Shown in pieces: positions 1 through 7,949 of a stretch of DNA of 56,232 nucleotides (position 1 is the first letter of the stretch; every line of letters starts with the position of its first letter). The DNA is from Mesorhizobium waimense (GTDB lineage Bacteria > Pseudomonadota > Alphaproteobacteria > Rhizobiales > Rhizobiaceae). A model generated the notes under the pieces. It saw only the letters and a list, made by a program, of their open reading frames with translations, searched no databases and was not told where the DNA came from. The translations under genes and the position numbers were made by a program. The stretch covers positions 1 to 56,232 of the forward strand of contig NZ_QZWZ01000039.1 in assembly GCF_003601975.1 (NCBI RefSeq). Reading direction: 5' to 3'.

Positions 1-110
1 ACCTCTTCATCGCCGCAATGGCCCACCAGCTTTCCGCCATCGGGAAGCTCGGAGAAAGGGATGCCCTCCACCAGATCCGGTCCGCTTGGTTTGGTATGAC
101 CTTCAGCCAT
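1..110 (-). CDS. Rieske-type [2Fe-2S]/FAD oxidoreductase, N-terminal fragment
   Basis: Only the first 36 codons lie in the window; the gene runs off the left edge. The reverse-strand start ATG at 110-108 has a good ribosome site (GGAG, then five bases). The peptide opens with a short tail, then VEGIPFSELPDGGKLVGHCG, which resembles the N-terminal Rieske domain of apoptosis-inducing-factor-like FAD oxidoreductases. Such proteins pass electrons between NAD(P)H, FAD and a Rieske centre. The Rieske cysteine/histidine motifs would lie outside the window, so the family call rests on the first strand alone and is tentative. Confidence 0.5.
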   Translation of the reverse strand, partial: MAEGHTKPSGPDLVEGIPFSELPDGGKLVGHCGDEE

Positions 111-506
111 TTGCTTCTCCCTGGCGATCCAATCGCCTGTAGAGCCAAGAAGCGGGAAATCCTCTGGGTTCACCAACCTCGGACTATCTTCTGGCTCGCG
201 CGCCTACGGGTTCTCGACGCCACTTCTGCCAAACGTTCGGCCACATCATTCGTTGCCAGTTGGCAGCACGCAGACTCCAATTTTCCGCCATCAAGCCAGC
301 CGTCGCGATGAAGACGCTCGACGCGTTCCGGCATCTGCTGGCGGAGCGGAACGCGCATCAGTCAGGCTCGCCCTGGCCAGAGGCGCCCTTTCGGTCCCGC
401 CGGGTGATCGTGTGTGCGGCAGACATCTTCCGGTTGGACCGCCATATCGAGCGGGCTGCCATCTGGTCCTGCCGCTTGCTCTACGATAACGGCTGCAATC
501 CATCAC
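111..506. other. Intergenic region, no gene seen
   Basis: About 400 bases between the divergent Rieske-type gene and the DMT transporter. Several short open frames cross it, but none has a convincing ribosome site or recognisable product. It must contain the promoters of both flanking genes; no clear consensus was seen. Confidence 0.5.
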
Positions 507-1433
507 ATGAGTGAAGCCGTGAAGATATCCAGCCAGACAGGCGCCGTTTCCCCGATGATCCCGGTGCTTGTATGCGCACTCGCGATCTTCCTCCTGTCCG
601 TGATGGATGCTGCGATGAAGACCCTGGTTATCGCCATAGGCGTCTACAATACGGTGCTGTGGCGCAGCATGCTGGCGACTGTAGTCGCGGGCGCAGGGTG
701 GTCGGCTGGGCCGCGCTCGCAGCCAACCGTTTCGGTGCTGAGGCTGCATGCGCTGCGCGCCGCGGTTATCTGTATTGTTCTGATATCATTCTTCTGGGGT
801 CTTGCGAGGCTGCCGCTCGCGGAGGCGATCGGGCTTAGCTTCGTCGCGCCCTTGTTCGCCCTTTTCCTCGCCGCGCTATTGCTGGGCGAACGAATCCGGC
901 GGCAGGCCATCTGGGCATCGATGGCCGGCATTGCGGGCGTGGCGATAATAATGGCCGGCCAGTTTGGGCAGGAAAGCTATTCGCAAGATGCGCTGCTTGG
1001 CACGGCGGCGGTGCTTATGTCGACGGTGTTCTACGGCTACAATCTGGTCCTCGCCCGGCAACAGGCGCTGTTGGCGAAGCCAATCGAGATCATGTTCTTC
1101 CAGAGCCTTGCAATTGCAATCGTCCTCGGCTGCGCCGCACCGTGGCTCGCCGTCGCCTTGCCGACCAATCTTTGGCTTCCCCTGGCCGGCGTGACGGTCC
1201 TGTCGCTTGGCGGCCAATTCCTGATGAGCTGGTCCTACGCCCGCGCCGAAGCGCAATATCTGATCCCAACGGAATACTCGGCCTTCATCTGGGCGATCGC
1301 ACTTGGCTGGTTCTTCTTCGGCGAGGCGGCAGCCTGGACCACGCTGGCAGGAGCATGCCTGATCGTCGCCGGCTGCTTGATCGCTGCGCGCGCAAACCCG
1401 AAGCTTGCCGAGCCAATCGAGGCAGCAGTTTGA
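507..1433 (+). CDS. EamA/DMT-family membrane transporter
   Basis: 308 residues, close to the usual length of ten-helix drug/metabolite transporters. It has alternating hydrophobic segments and the two-fold EamA repeat (SFVAPLFALFLAALLLGERI in the first half, EYSAFIWAIALGWFFFGE in the second). These proteins export amino acids or other small metabolites through the inner membrane; the substrate cannot be read from sequence. The ATG at 507 was preferred because the open frame upstream of it has no transporter-like sequence. It is separated from the methanethiol oxidase operon by about 210 bases. It is only distantly similar to the second EamA protein at 39.4-40.3 kb. Confidence 0.85.
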   Translation: MSEAVKISSQTGAVSPMIPVLVCALAIFLLSVMDAAMKTLVIAIGVYNTVLWRSMLATVVAGAGWSAGPRSQPTVSVLRLHALRAAVICIVLISFFWGLARLPLAEAIGLSFVAPLFALFLAALLLGERIRRQAIWASMAGIAGVAIIMAGQFGQESYSQDALLGTAAVLMSTVFYGYNLVLARQQALLAKPIEIMFFQSLAIAIVLGCAAPWLAVALPTNLWLPLAGVTVLSLGGQFLMSWSYARAEAQYLIPTEYSAFIWAIALGWFFFGEAAAWTTLAGACLIVAGCLIAARANPKLAEPIEAAV

Positions 1434-1642
1434 GGAGGCAGTCCTAGTCTTAGTCTAGAGCTCTGACCGCGCCATAGCGATGCTGAAAGCCGCTGGCTTG
1501 GACCAAGCAGGATGTGCGCTTGAACAGTTGTACGGTGCGCGCTTCGCCGGCCACCGCGGCCGTAGCACCAACGGCAAGCATGCACTAACATTGCTGCTTG
1601 CCCCTTGGGGCTGGCCAGTGATCTGTTCAAAGGGAAATACCC

Positions 1643-2998
1643 ATGACCAATCATTGCTGTGGACCGGGCTATGCTTCTCCAGCCGAGGCGATGACGGCAC
1701 CTCGCGAAAAGCTGCTCTATACGATTGCCATCTACACCGGCACCGGCATTCAGAAGCCGGACTATTTGTGCACCATCGATGTCGATCCGGAGAGTCCGAC
1801 CTACAGCCAGGTGATTTCACGTCTGCAAATGCCGGGTATTGGCGATGAGCTTCATCACTCGGGCTGGAATGCCTGTTCGTCGTGCCATGGCGATGCGAGC
1901 ATGGAGCGCAAATATCTGATTGTGCCGGGTGTGCGCTCGTCCAATCTGCATATTGTCGATTGCGGTACCGATCCGCGCAATCCGACACTGTTCAAGGTCA
2001 TAGACGGCGCCGAAATCAAAGCCAGGACCAACCTGTCGGCACCACACACAGTGCATTGCCTCGGCTCGGACATCATCGTTTCCATGCTTGGCGACGCTCA
2101 AGGCAATGCCCCCGGCGGCTATTTGCAACTCAGCAAGGAGTTCGAGATTGTCGGCCGTTGGGAAAACTCCATGGGCAGCATCAAGTTTGGTTATGATTTC
2201 TGGTACCAGCCGCGACACAACGTGATGGTCAGCTCGGAATGGGCCGCGCCTAATACCTTCATGCCTGGCTTTGACCTGGAAGAGGTTGGCCATCTGAAAT
2301 ATGGCCGAGAGATCCATTTCTGGGATTTTGAAAAGAAGGAGCCAAAGCATACGTTCTATCTCGGTGAGGATGGGCTGATCCCACTGGAAGTGCGATTCCA
2401 TCACAATCCCGACAGCAGTCACGGCTTTGTTGGCGCTGCCCTTTCTGCAAATATCATCCATTGGTGGAAGGATGCGGCGGGTGATTGGCAATGGGAAAAA
2501 ATTATCGATGTCGGCAATGAGCCGCATCCCGAATGGCCGATACCAATACCGGGCGTGATCTCAGTCATTCTTCTCAGCATGGACGATAGATACCTCTATC
2601 TGTGCAACTGGTTGCATGGCGACATTCGTCAGTACGACATCTCGGACCCTCACAACGCCAAGCTTACCGGACAAGTGTGGATGGGCGGACTTCTCGGCCA
2701 TGCGCCCGAGGTCAATGGCGTGAAAGTGACTGGCGGGCCGCAGATGATACAGCTCAGCCTCGACGGCAAGCGTCTTTATGTGACGACCTCGCTGTTCTCG
2801 ACCTGGGACAATCAGTTCTATCCGGAAATCCGCACCAATGGCGGATGCATGCTGATGGTCAATTGCGATACGGAAAACGGCGGCATGGAAATTGACCCGC
2901 TGTTTGTCGTTGATTTTGGCAAGGAACCAAATGGACCAAGCCGCTGCCACGAAACCCGGTATCCCGGCGGTGATTGCACGAGTGACATCTGGGCATGA
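1643..2998 (+). CDS. mtoX: Methanethiol oxidase / selenium-binding protein (SBP56 family)
   Basis: 451 residues, the usual length of SBP56 proteins. Diagnostic features are the early CSSCHGD segment (equivalent to CSSCxGD around the selenium-binding cysteine of human SELENBP1), HHSGWNACSS, the His-rich RFHHNPDSSHGFVG and the C-terminal PGGDCTSDIW. Family members oxidise methanethiol to formaldehyde, hydrogen sulfide and hydrogen peroxide (EC 1.8.3.4); bacterial MtoX is copper-dependent and usually periplasmic. No Sec signal is visible here, so this copy looks cytoplasmic. The start ATG has AAGGGA eight bases upstream. It overlaps the following ferredoxin gene by four bases and is the first gene of a compact operon. 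The symbol is by family; activity is inferred. Confidence 0.88.
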   Translation: MTNHCCGPGYASPAEAMTAPREKLLYTIAIYTGTGIQKPDYLCTIDVDPESPTYSQVISRLQMPGIGDELHHSGWNACSSCHGDASMERKYLIVPGVRSSNLHIVDCGTDPRNPTLFKVIDGAEIKARTNLSAPHTVHCLGSDIIVSMLGDAQGNAPGGYLQLSKEFEIVGRWENSMGSIKFGYDFWYQPRHNVMVSSEWAAPNTFMPGFDLEEVGHLKYGREIHFWDFEKKEPKHTFYLGEDGLIPLEVRFHHNPDSSHGFVGAALSANIIHWWKDAAGDWQWEKIIDVGNEPHPEWPIPIPGVISVILLSMDDRYLYLCNWLHGDIRQYDISDPHNAKLTGQVWMGGLLGHAPEVNGVKVTGGPQMIQLSLDGKRLYVTTSLFSTWDNQFYPEIRTNGGCMLMVNCDTENGGMEIDPLFVVDFGKEPNGPSRCHETRYPGGDCTSDIWA

Positions 2999-3366
2999 CC
3001 AACTTCACCATCACTCTCGCCAATCAAGGCGGTGCGGCCTTTGACGTCGATCGGCGCAAGCCCCTCTTGCAAAGCCTGCGCGAGCAGGGCGTGGACCTGC
3101 CTTACGGGTGCAAGTATGGCGGCTGCATTACCTGTGCAGCCAAAATAATCAGCGGCAAAGTCGATCAAAAGGCGCAGCGGGCGCTGAACAACCGCCAGAT
3201 CAACAATGGCTACATAATCCTGTGCGTTGCCCGCCCCATGAGCGACTGCACGCTGGAGGTCGGCGTTGAAAGCCACGACAAGCTCTATCGCAACCCCTTC
3301 CTTGACCCCTTGGCCGCACATGAATTGAAAGCCGATATCGCGACCCCGTTGGAAGACAAGAAATGA
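2995..3366 (+). CDS. Plant-type [2Fe-2S] ferredoxin
   Basis: 123 residues with the classical cluster ligands C39-x4-C44-x2-C47 and a distant C77, in the order expected for a chloroplast-type/fer2 fold. It probably moves single electrons between a reductase and an oxidase or oxygenase in the cytoplasm. Its ATG overlaps the stop of the methanethiol oxidase gene (ATGA), and its own stop overlaps the start of the CoA-binding protein, so the three are translationally coupled. Such ferredoxins are not a standard partner of MtoX, which makes the linkage informative. The C-terminal 25 residues beyond the fold are unassigned. Confidence 0.9.
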   Translation: MTNFTITLANQGGAAFDVDRRKPLLQSLREQGVDLPYGCKYGGCITCAAKIISGKVDQKAQRALNNRQINNGYIILCVARPMSDCTLEVGVESHDKLYRNPFLDPLAAHELKADIATPLEDKK

Positions 3367-3821
3367 CCTATATGAATCATGATGAGCCCTATTCGGAGGC
3401 TTATCTGCAGGACATTCTGAAATCGGTCAAAACCATCGCGATGGTGGGGGCCAGCCCCGACAAGACCAAGTTTTCCTATGGTGTTCTCAGGGTGCTGCAC
3501 GAAACCGGCTATGACATGATCCCGGTCAACCCCAGTCCCGGTCTGGATGAAATTCGAGGGCTCAAGGTGTACGCGTCGCTAGCGGCCATCGACCGGCCTG
3601 TGGATATGGTTGAGGTTTTTCGCCGCTCCGAAGATCTGCTGGAAGTCGCACAGGAGGCCATCGCAATTCATGCCAAGGTTCTGTGGGGTCAGATTGGGGT
3701 GCGCGATGACGCTGCCGCCCGGTTGGCGGAGGAAGCGGGCTTGAAAGTGGTGATGAACCGCTGTCCCAAGATCGAGTTGTTCCGCCCCTTCTGGAAGCCG
3801 AAGTTGCACTTGGGAATATGA
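3363..3821 (+). CDS. CoA-binding domain protein (YccU-like)
   Basis: 152 residues forming a single Rossmann-like CoA-binding domain: IAMVGASPDKTKFSYGV near the N-terminus is the nucleotide-binding loop, and VPVNP-type IPVNPSPG and VLWGQIGVRDD follow in the family order. YccU-type proteins bind CoA or related nucleotides; their cellular role is unknown. It starts within the stop codon of the ferredoxin gene (ATGA), so it is the third coupled gene of the methanethiol oxidase operon. The context suggests a link to one-carbon or thiol metabolism, for example sensing a CoA thioester; that is inference. Confidence 0.85.
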   Translation: MTYMNHDEPYSEAYLQDILKSVKTIAMVGASPDKTKFSYGVLRVLHETGYDMIPVNPSPGLDEIRGLKVYASLAAIDRPVDMVEVFRRSEDLLEVAQEAIAIHAKVLWGQIGVRDDAAARLAEEAGLKVVMNRCPKIELFRPFWKPKLHLGI

Positions 3822-4086
3822 TTGCAGGATCACGGAATTCGGCGTTGTTTTCGTTCTCAAAGCGGGCGTCTGGCGCAACATGCGCTCATGACCCGGATGA
3901 GACCTTACAGCTCGTTACCAGACGGCCAGCAAGGACATGGCCGGTCTTCCTGAAAACTTTCATTCTTTCAAGGACTGCCACCATTCATTGAGCCATCGAT
4001 GGGCGTTGTCTCGATCGGGGATTTTGAGGTAGACTTTGCCGTCTTGAAATCGTGCCGGGTCCTCAGGCTTGCCTTGGGAGATGCTA

Positions 4087-4977
4087 ATGCGCCGGTTCTT
4101 GCTTTTCATCCTGTTAGTGCTTGTACACATTCCGATTGTATCGCATGCCGCCGACATTCACGATGCCGCCATGACGGGCGATGTCGCGGCGATCACGGCG
4201 GCGCTCGATGCAGGCGCTGGTATAGATGAGAGTGATGGAACCGCAACGCCGCTCTATTTTGCGGTATGGATGGGCCACATCGAAGCGGCAAAACTGCTCA
4301 TAGAACGTGGTGCGGACGTCAACGCCCAGACGAGTGGTGGTCCCCCGCTGATGGCGGCTGTAGGGACAGGCAAGATCGATCTGTTAAAGCTGTTGTTGGA
4401 GCGGGACGCAGATCCAAATTCCAACCGTGGTGGCGAATTCGCCCTTCATGTCGCCGTCACTCTCGATTGTCTCGACTGCGTGAAGGCACTGGTCGAGGCC
4501 GGCGCAGACGTGAATGCGAAGACAATGGACGGCAAGACACCGCTCCATCTGGCAAAAAGCAGGGGGCAACGCGAAGTTGCCGACTATCTCTTGTCGCACG
4601 GCGTCGTTTTGCCAACACCTGCTCCGATTTCGATGAAGTTGGCTACTGCCGATGTCGAGAAAGGCCGAACCTACTTCACCCGCCGGTGTACCAGTTGCCA
4701 CAACGTCGAGCCACAGGGAGGGAACAAATTAGGACCGAACTTGTGGAGCGTCGTCGGCCGCGACAAGGCATCTGTGGCAAATATGCGTTACTCCGACACG
4801 TTGCTGGGCTGGGAGGGTGTATGGACGTACGAGGACCTGAACAGATATCTCTTCGGGCCCATGCTCACCACGCCGGGCGTCAAGATGGAGACTCCTGGTG
4901 TCCCGGACGACACCGAACGGGTCAACCTGATCGCCTACTTGCGCACACTCAGCGACAAGCCGATCCCGCTGCCCTGA
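4087..4977 (+). CDS. Secreted ankyrin-repeat / cytochrome c fusion protein
   Basis: 296 residues. An N-terminal Sec signal (MRRFLLFILLVLV, cleavage near SHA-AD) is followed by about four ankyrin repeats (for example AAKLLIERGADVNAQ, CVKALVEAGADVNAKT) to about residue 175. A class I cytochrome c domain follows, with haem motif C201-T-S-C204-H205 and candidate distal methionines near MRYSD and KMETPGV. It should be a periplasmic electron carrier with a protein-binding platform. ATG 4087 was chosen because GGGAG sits six bases upstream and it gives a clean signal peptide; in-frame TTG 4069 and ATG 4081 exist. It lies 265 bases after the methanethiol oxidase operon on the same strand, so co-transcription is possible but not shown. 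Confidence 0.88.
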   Translation: MRRFLLFILLVLVHIPIVSHAADIHDAAMTGDVAAITAALDAGAGIDESDGTATPLYFAVWMGHIEAAKLLIERGADVNAQTSGGPPLMAAVGTGKIDLLKLLLERDADPNSNRGGEFALHVAVTLDCLDCVKALVEAGADVNAKTMDGKTPLHLAKSRGQREVADYLLSHGVVLPTPAPISMKLATADVEKGRTYFTRRCTSCHNVEPQGGNKLGPNLWSVVGRDKASVANMRYSDTLLGWEGVWTYEDLNRYLFGPMLTTPGVKMETPGVPDDTERVNLIAYLRTLSDKPIPLP

Positions 4978-5020
4978 ATCGATGGTATCTTGTGCAACTA
5001 CTGCTACGGGCCTGCGTCGG

Positions 5021-6250
5021 CTAGCAGATTGAATTTTGCCTGAGGTACGATGCCAGATGGTCGCTGAGATCACGCGCGTCGTCGCCGGCGCCGTCGATCA
5101 GCGCAGACTTGCGGCGGCGCAGAAACTGCATCCCCATCAGGTACATGCCCGGATGTTCCGCAACACCGCCATCGTGGCGGACATGGCCCTTGCGGTCGAG
5201 GACCGGCAGCTCCAACCAGGAATAGTCCGGCCGGTAGCCGGTGGCCCAGATGATCGTCCTGATTGCGCCTCCGGCGAGGTCGAGGCCGAGCGGCGGGTCG
5301 TCCTCGACACGGGTCGGCGGCAGGCGATCCGGCGGCCCGACCGTAGCGTCCAGGCCGTTGGCGCGCGCCCATTCGTCGATAAGGTCGAGCAGCCGGGCCA
5401 TCTTGAGATCTGAAAGCGCGCACATGTTGCGCAACGACCCCGCAAACTGGGCCTTGCCGTCTTCGGTGATGCCGGCGAGACGGCCGACGAGCCTGACGCC
5501 GAGGTCGACCAGCGCATTGAGGTCGAGGGTGGTGCGGTCGGGCGTGCCGGCAAGCTGCAGCGAAGGAACCCGCCGCGCCCGCCTGATGTCGTCTATCTCG
5601 TCGTAGCGCTCGTCGAGCACGCCGGCGGCGTCCATCCACCATTCCAGGTCCTTGCCGCGATAGACGCGCGGCGCCCGGATGTGCTCGCCCACCGACAGGG
5701 TCACTTGACGCCCCGAACGCTGCAATTCCTGTGCGATCTGGGTGCCGCTCGCCGACGCGCCCGCCACCAGCACGCCACCGTCGGCGACCTGACCCGGATT
5801 GCGGTAGGACTGCGCCGTCAGCATGGCGACCGACGGCGGCACGCGGACGGCGAAATCGGGCAGGCGCGCGATGTTGCACGCGCCCGACGCCAGCACCACG
5901 GTCCGGCACCGCCACTCGCCGCGGTCGGTGCGCACGAGATACCCCGCCCCGTCGCTGCGAACCGAGGTAACGGTCGTGTGGGTTCTGACCGGAGCCGAGA
6001 TCGCCTTGGCATAGTTGCCGAGGAAGTCGATCACCTCAGGCATCGTCCGGTAGCCGTCGGGGTCGTCGCCGTCATAGCGGAAGCCGGGCAGCCGGCTCTG
6101 CCAGTTCGGGGTGAGCAGTCGCAGCGAATCCCATCGCTCGGTGCGCCAGGTATGGGCGATCTCGCCGCGCTCCAGCAGCACATGGTCGATAGAACGCTCC
6201 GCGAGGCAGCGGCTCATCGCGAGCCCCGCGTGCCCTGCGCCGACGATCAC
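5021..6250 (-). CDS. FAD-dependent flavoprotein monooxygenase
   Basis: About 409 residues of a single-component flavin monooxygenase: N-terminal FAD loop VGAGHAGLAMS, second dinucleotide loop VAGASASGTQIAQEL and the C-terminal ATGYRPDYSWL motif. It probably hydroxylates or oxidises a small substrate using NADPH and oxygen; the substrate is unknown. The annotated start is GTG at 6250, which leaves only one residue before the FAD strand. Homologues normally have a few extra residues (SxVTTVIVGAG), and this frame continues upstream through exactly such residues to an ATT codon at 6268-6266 preceded by AGAGGG. A rare ATT start or a start-codon mutation is therefore possible. It lies about 40-60 bases downstream of the OsmC gene, same strand, probably one operon. 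Confidence 0.85.
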   Translation of the reverse strand: MIVGAGHAGLAMSRCLAERSIDHVLLERGEIAHTWRTERWDSLRLLTPNWQSRLPGFRYDGDDPDGYRTMPEVIDFLGNYAKAISAPVRTHTTVTSVRSDGAGYLVRTDRGEWRCRTVVLASGACNIARLPDFAVRVPPSVAMLTAQSYRNPGQVADGGVLVAGASASGTQIAQELQRSGRQVTLSVGEHIRAPRVYRGKDLEWWMDAAGVLDERYDEIDDIRRARRVPSLQLAGTPDRTTLDLNALVDLGVRLVGRLAGITEDGKAQFAGSLRNMCALSDLKMARLLDLIDEWARANGLDATVGPPDRLPPTRVEDDPPLGLDLAGGAIRTIIWATGYRPDYSWLELPVLDRKGHVRHDGGVAEHPGMYLMGMQFLRRRKSALIDGAGDDARDLSDHLASYLRQNSIC

Positions 6251-6308
6251 TGTGGTGACGGAACTAATCGCGCCCTCTATCAGGAGAGTCTACGGCTCGA
6301 AGCGCCTT

Positions 6309-6866
6309 TCAGTTCACCACGACCGTGACGTTCGTCGGATTGGTGACAATGTCATAGACCGCCGATCGCTTCTGCGACTGCGCGACGATAGCCTCGATGT
6401 CCTCGCGCTTGGCGTCGGCGTCGATGTTGTATTTTACCGTGATACCGCTGAAGCCGTTGCGGACATCGCTGTCGATGCCGAGTATGCCCGCGATATCCAT
6501 GTCGCCTTCGATGGTCGCCTTCACCGACTTCAACTGGATGTTCCGGTTCTGGGCAACCGCGGCGATGCCGGCGGTCAGGCAACTCGCCAGCCCGACCAGC
6601 ACGTATTCGACGGGCGTGGCGCCCTGATCCAAGGAAGCGAAGACCTCCGGATGGTCGGCATCGAATGCGAAGGTGGTCTTGCGATGCTGGTCCTGGCCGA
6701 GACCGTAGAAACTCTCGACCGTCGAGTGGCTGTGGGTGCCATCCTTCCATTCGCAAGCCGCGCGCCACTTGAACTGCGCGGCCTCCGGGGCGTTGGTAAG
6801 CGCTTCGCGTGCGTCGAGCAGCGCCCCTACGTTAACGCCATTGTTTGCCTGTACTTCGGAAGCCAT
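6309..6866 (-). CDS. OsmC-family peroxiredoxin-like protein
   Basis: 185 residues with the OsmC/Ohr signature around PVEYVLVGLASCLTAGIAAV, the helix that carries the first redox cysteine. OsmC proteins reduce organic hydroperoxides through two cysteines; here the second conserved cysteine is not evident, as in many OsmC-like proteins of unknown reaction. The ATG at 6866 was chosen because GGGAGG lies seven bases upstream; a longer frame to 6914 lacks support. It is the first gene of a probable two-gene unit with the flavin monooxygenase. A perfect palindrome about 70 bases upstream may be the operator. Confidence 0.85.
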   Translation of the reverse strand: MASEVQANNGVNVGALLDAREALTNAPEAAQFKWRAACEWKDGTHSHSTVESFYGLGQDQHRKTTFAFDADHPEVFASLDQGATPVEYVLVGLASCLTAGIAAVAQNRNIQLKSVKATIEGDMDIAGILGIDSDVRNGFSGITVKYNIDADAKREDIEAIVAQSQKRSAVYDIVTNPTNVTVVVN

Positions 6867-6933
6867 AATTATCCTCCCTACCTTGCACTGGCTCAAAAAC
6901 CCGACCGATTCCACTGACCTCCTGATCAGATTT

Positions 6934-6953
6934 TACCATGACCTGGCATGGTA
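6934..6953. promoter_or_regulatory. Palindromic operator candidate upstream of osmC-monooxygenase unit
   Basis: Perfect inverted repeat TACCATG-6 bases-CATGGTA, 68 bases upstream of the OsmC start. Its size and symmetry fit a dimeric repressor site of the TetR or MarR kind. No regulator gene is adjacent, so the binding protein is unknown. Confidence 0.5.
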
Positions 6954-7047
6954 TGGGTCGCGAAGCGTTTCTTCAAGTTGATTCCGCGGCGGCATGGATC
7001 GAGCTCGCCTACCGCGACCGCCATCACCTAGCGACGCTGTGGCGCGC

Positions 7048-7890
7048 TCAAGACGCAGGATCTTCGTCAAGCGCCCGCAGTTCAGCCTCGACTTCTTCCG
7101 TGACGACCTCGAAGCGAGCAAGTCTCGATGGGCCGAAACTGGTCGACAGAGCAACATCGGTCGCGTCGCAACCCGTCGCCATCAGGATCCTGCCGATGCG
7201 AGGGCGGTTATGCCGAGGATCGAATGTGAACCAATGGCCGCTGAGCCAGGCTTCGAACCATGCGCTGAAATCCATTGGATCCGGAGCCGGCGGCACCCCA
7301 ATGTCGCCGAGATAGCCGGTGCAGTATCGCGCCGGAATGTTCATGCAGCGGCACAGCGCAATAGCCAGATGCGCAAAATCGCGACAGACGCCGGTTCGAT
7401 CGGTGAGTGCGCCGTGGGCGGTCCGCAGCGGGTCCGCAGCTTGATAGTCAAACGCGATGTGACCGTGGACGAAGTTGCAGATCGCCTGAACCCGCGCCCA
7501 TCCGGGCGTGGTGCTGCCAAAATTCGCCCAAGCGAAATCCCCCAGCCGATCGGTGTCGCAATAGCGGCTGCCGAGGAGAAACCTGAGCACGTCGTCCGGT
7601 AGTTCCTTGATGTCGTGCTGAACGGCGTCCGGCACGACGACATCGGACTTGCCGGTGTCATAGATTTCGAAACGCGTTGATATCGTCGTCAGCCCCGCAG
7701 GCGCTTCTATTCTCGTACACGCGTTGCCGAAAGCGTCAGTGTAACCCCGCGCCTCGATCGGGCGATCGAAGCCTATGACCTGTTCTGTCAACAGATCGAC
7801 GCGGCGTGAAGGATGGATCTCAAGGACCAGCAGCATTGGAGTCGGCTGCGGACATTCGTAGGTAAGGTTGAAACCTGCGCGGATCCGCAT
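7048..7890 (-). CDS. Transglutaminase-like protein with substituted catalytic histidine
   Basis: 280 residues of the bacterial transglutaminase/cysteine-protease-like fold. The nucleophile region is intact (RTGVCRDFAHLAIALCR), as is the aspartate region (FTFDPRHNRPRIGR). The usual His of the (F)HAWFE motif is serine here (MDFSAWFEAWL, codon AGC). Without it the classical Cys-His-Asp triad is incomplete, so the protein may be inactive, regulatory, or use another base. The ATG at 7890 was chosen for its GGAG five bases upstream. It follows the paralogous transglutaminase by 59 bases on the same strand, so the two are probably co-transcribed. Substrate unknown. Confidence 0.85.
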   Translation of the reverse strand: MRIRAGFNLTYECPQPTPMLLVLEIHPSRRVDLLTEQVIGFDRPIEARGYTDAFGNACTRIEAPAGLTTISTRFEIYDTGKSDVVVPDAVQHDIKELPDDVLRFLLGSRYCDTDRLGDFAWANFGSTTPGWARVQAICNFVHGHIAFDYQAADPLRTAHGALTDRTGVCRDFAHLAIALCRCMNIPARYCTGYLGDIGVPPAPDPMDFSAWFEAWLSGHWFTFDPRHNRPRIGRILMATGCDATDVALSTSFGPSRLARFEVVTEEVEAELRALDEDPAS

Positions 7891-7949
7891 CGACGCTCCA
7901 ATGTTTTGATTGGGCAAACTCTGGATTGCCCAAACAGTTCCGAAATGCA

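Noticed and set aside
18..311. Forward frame of 97 codons at the left edge
   Set aside because: Antisense to the Rieske-type gene start, which has a good ribosome site and family resemblance.
3960..4157. Reverse-strand frame of 65 codons overlapping the ankyrin-cytochrome start
   Set aside because: The end (KVYLKIPDRDNAHRWLNEWW) looks protein-like, but there is no ribosome site and the start would overlap the better supported signal peptide of the ankyrin gene. At most a remnant.
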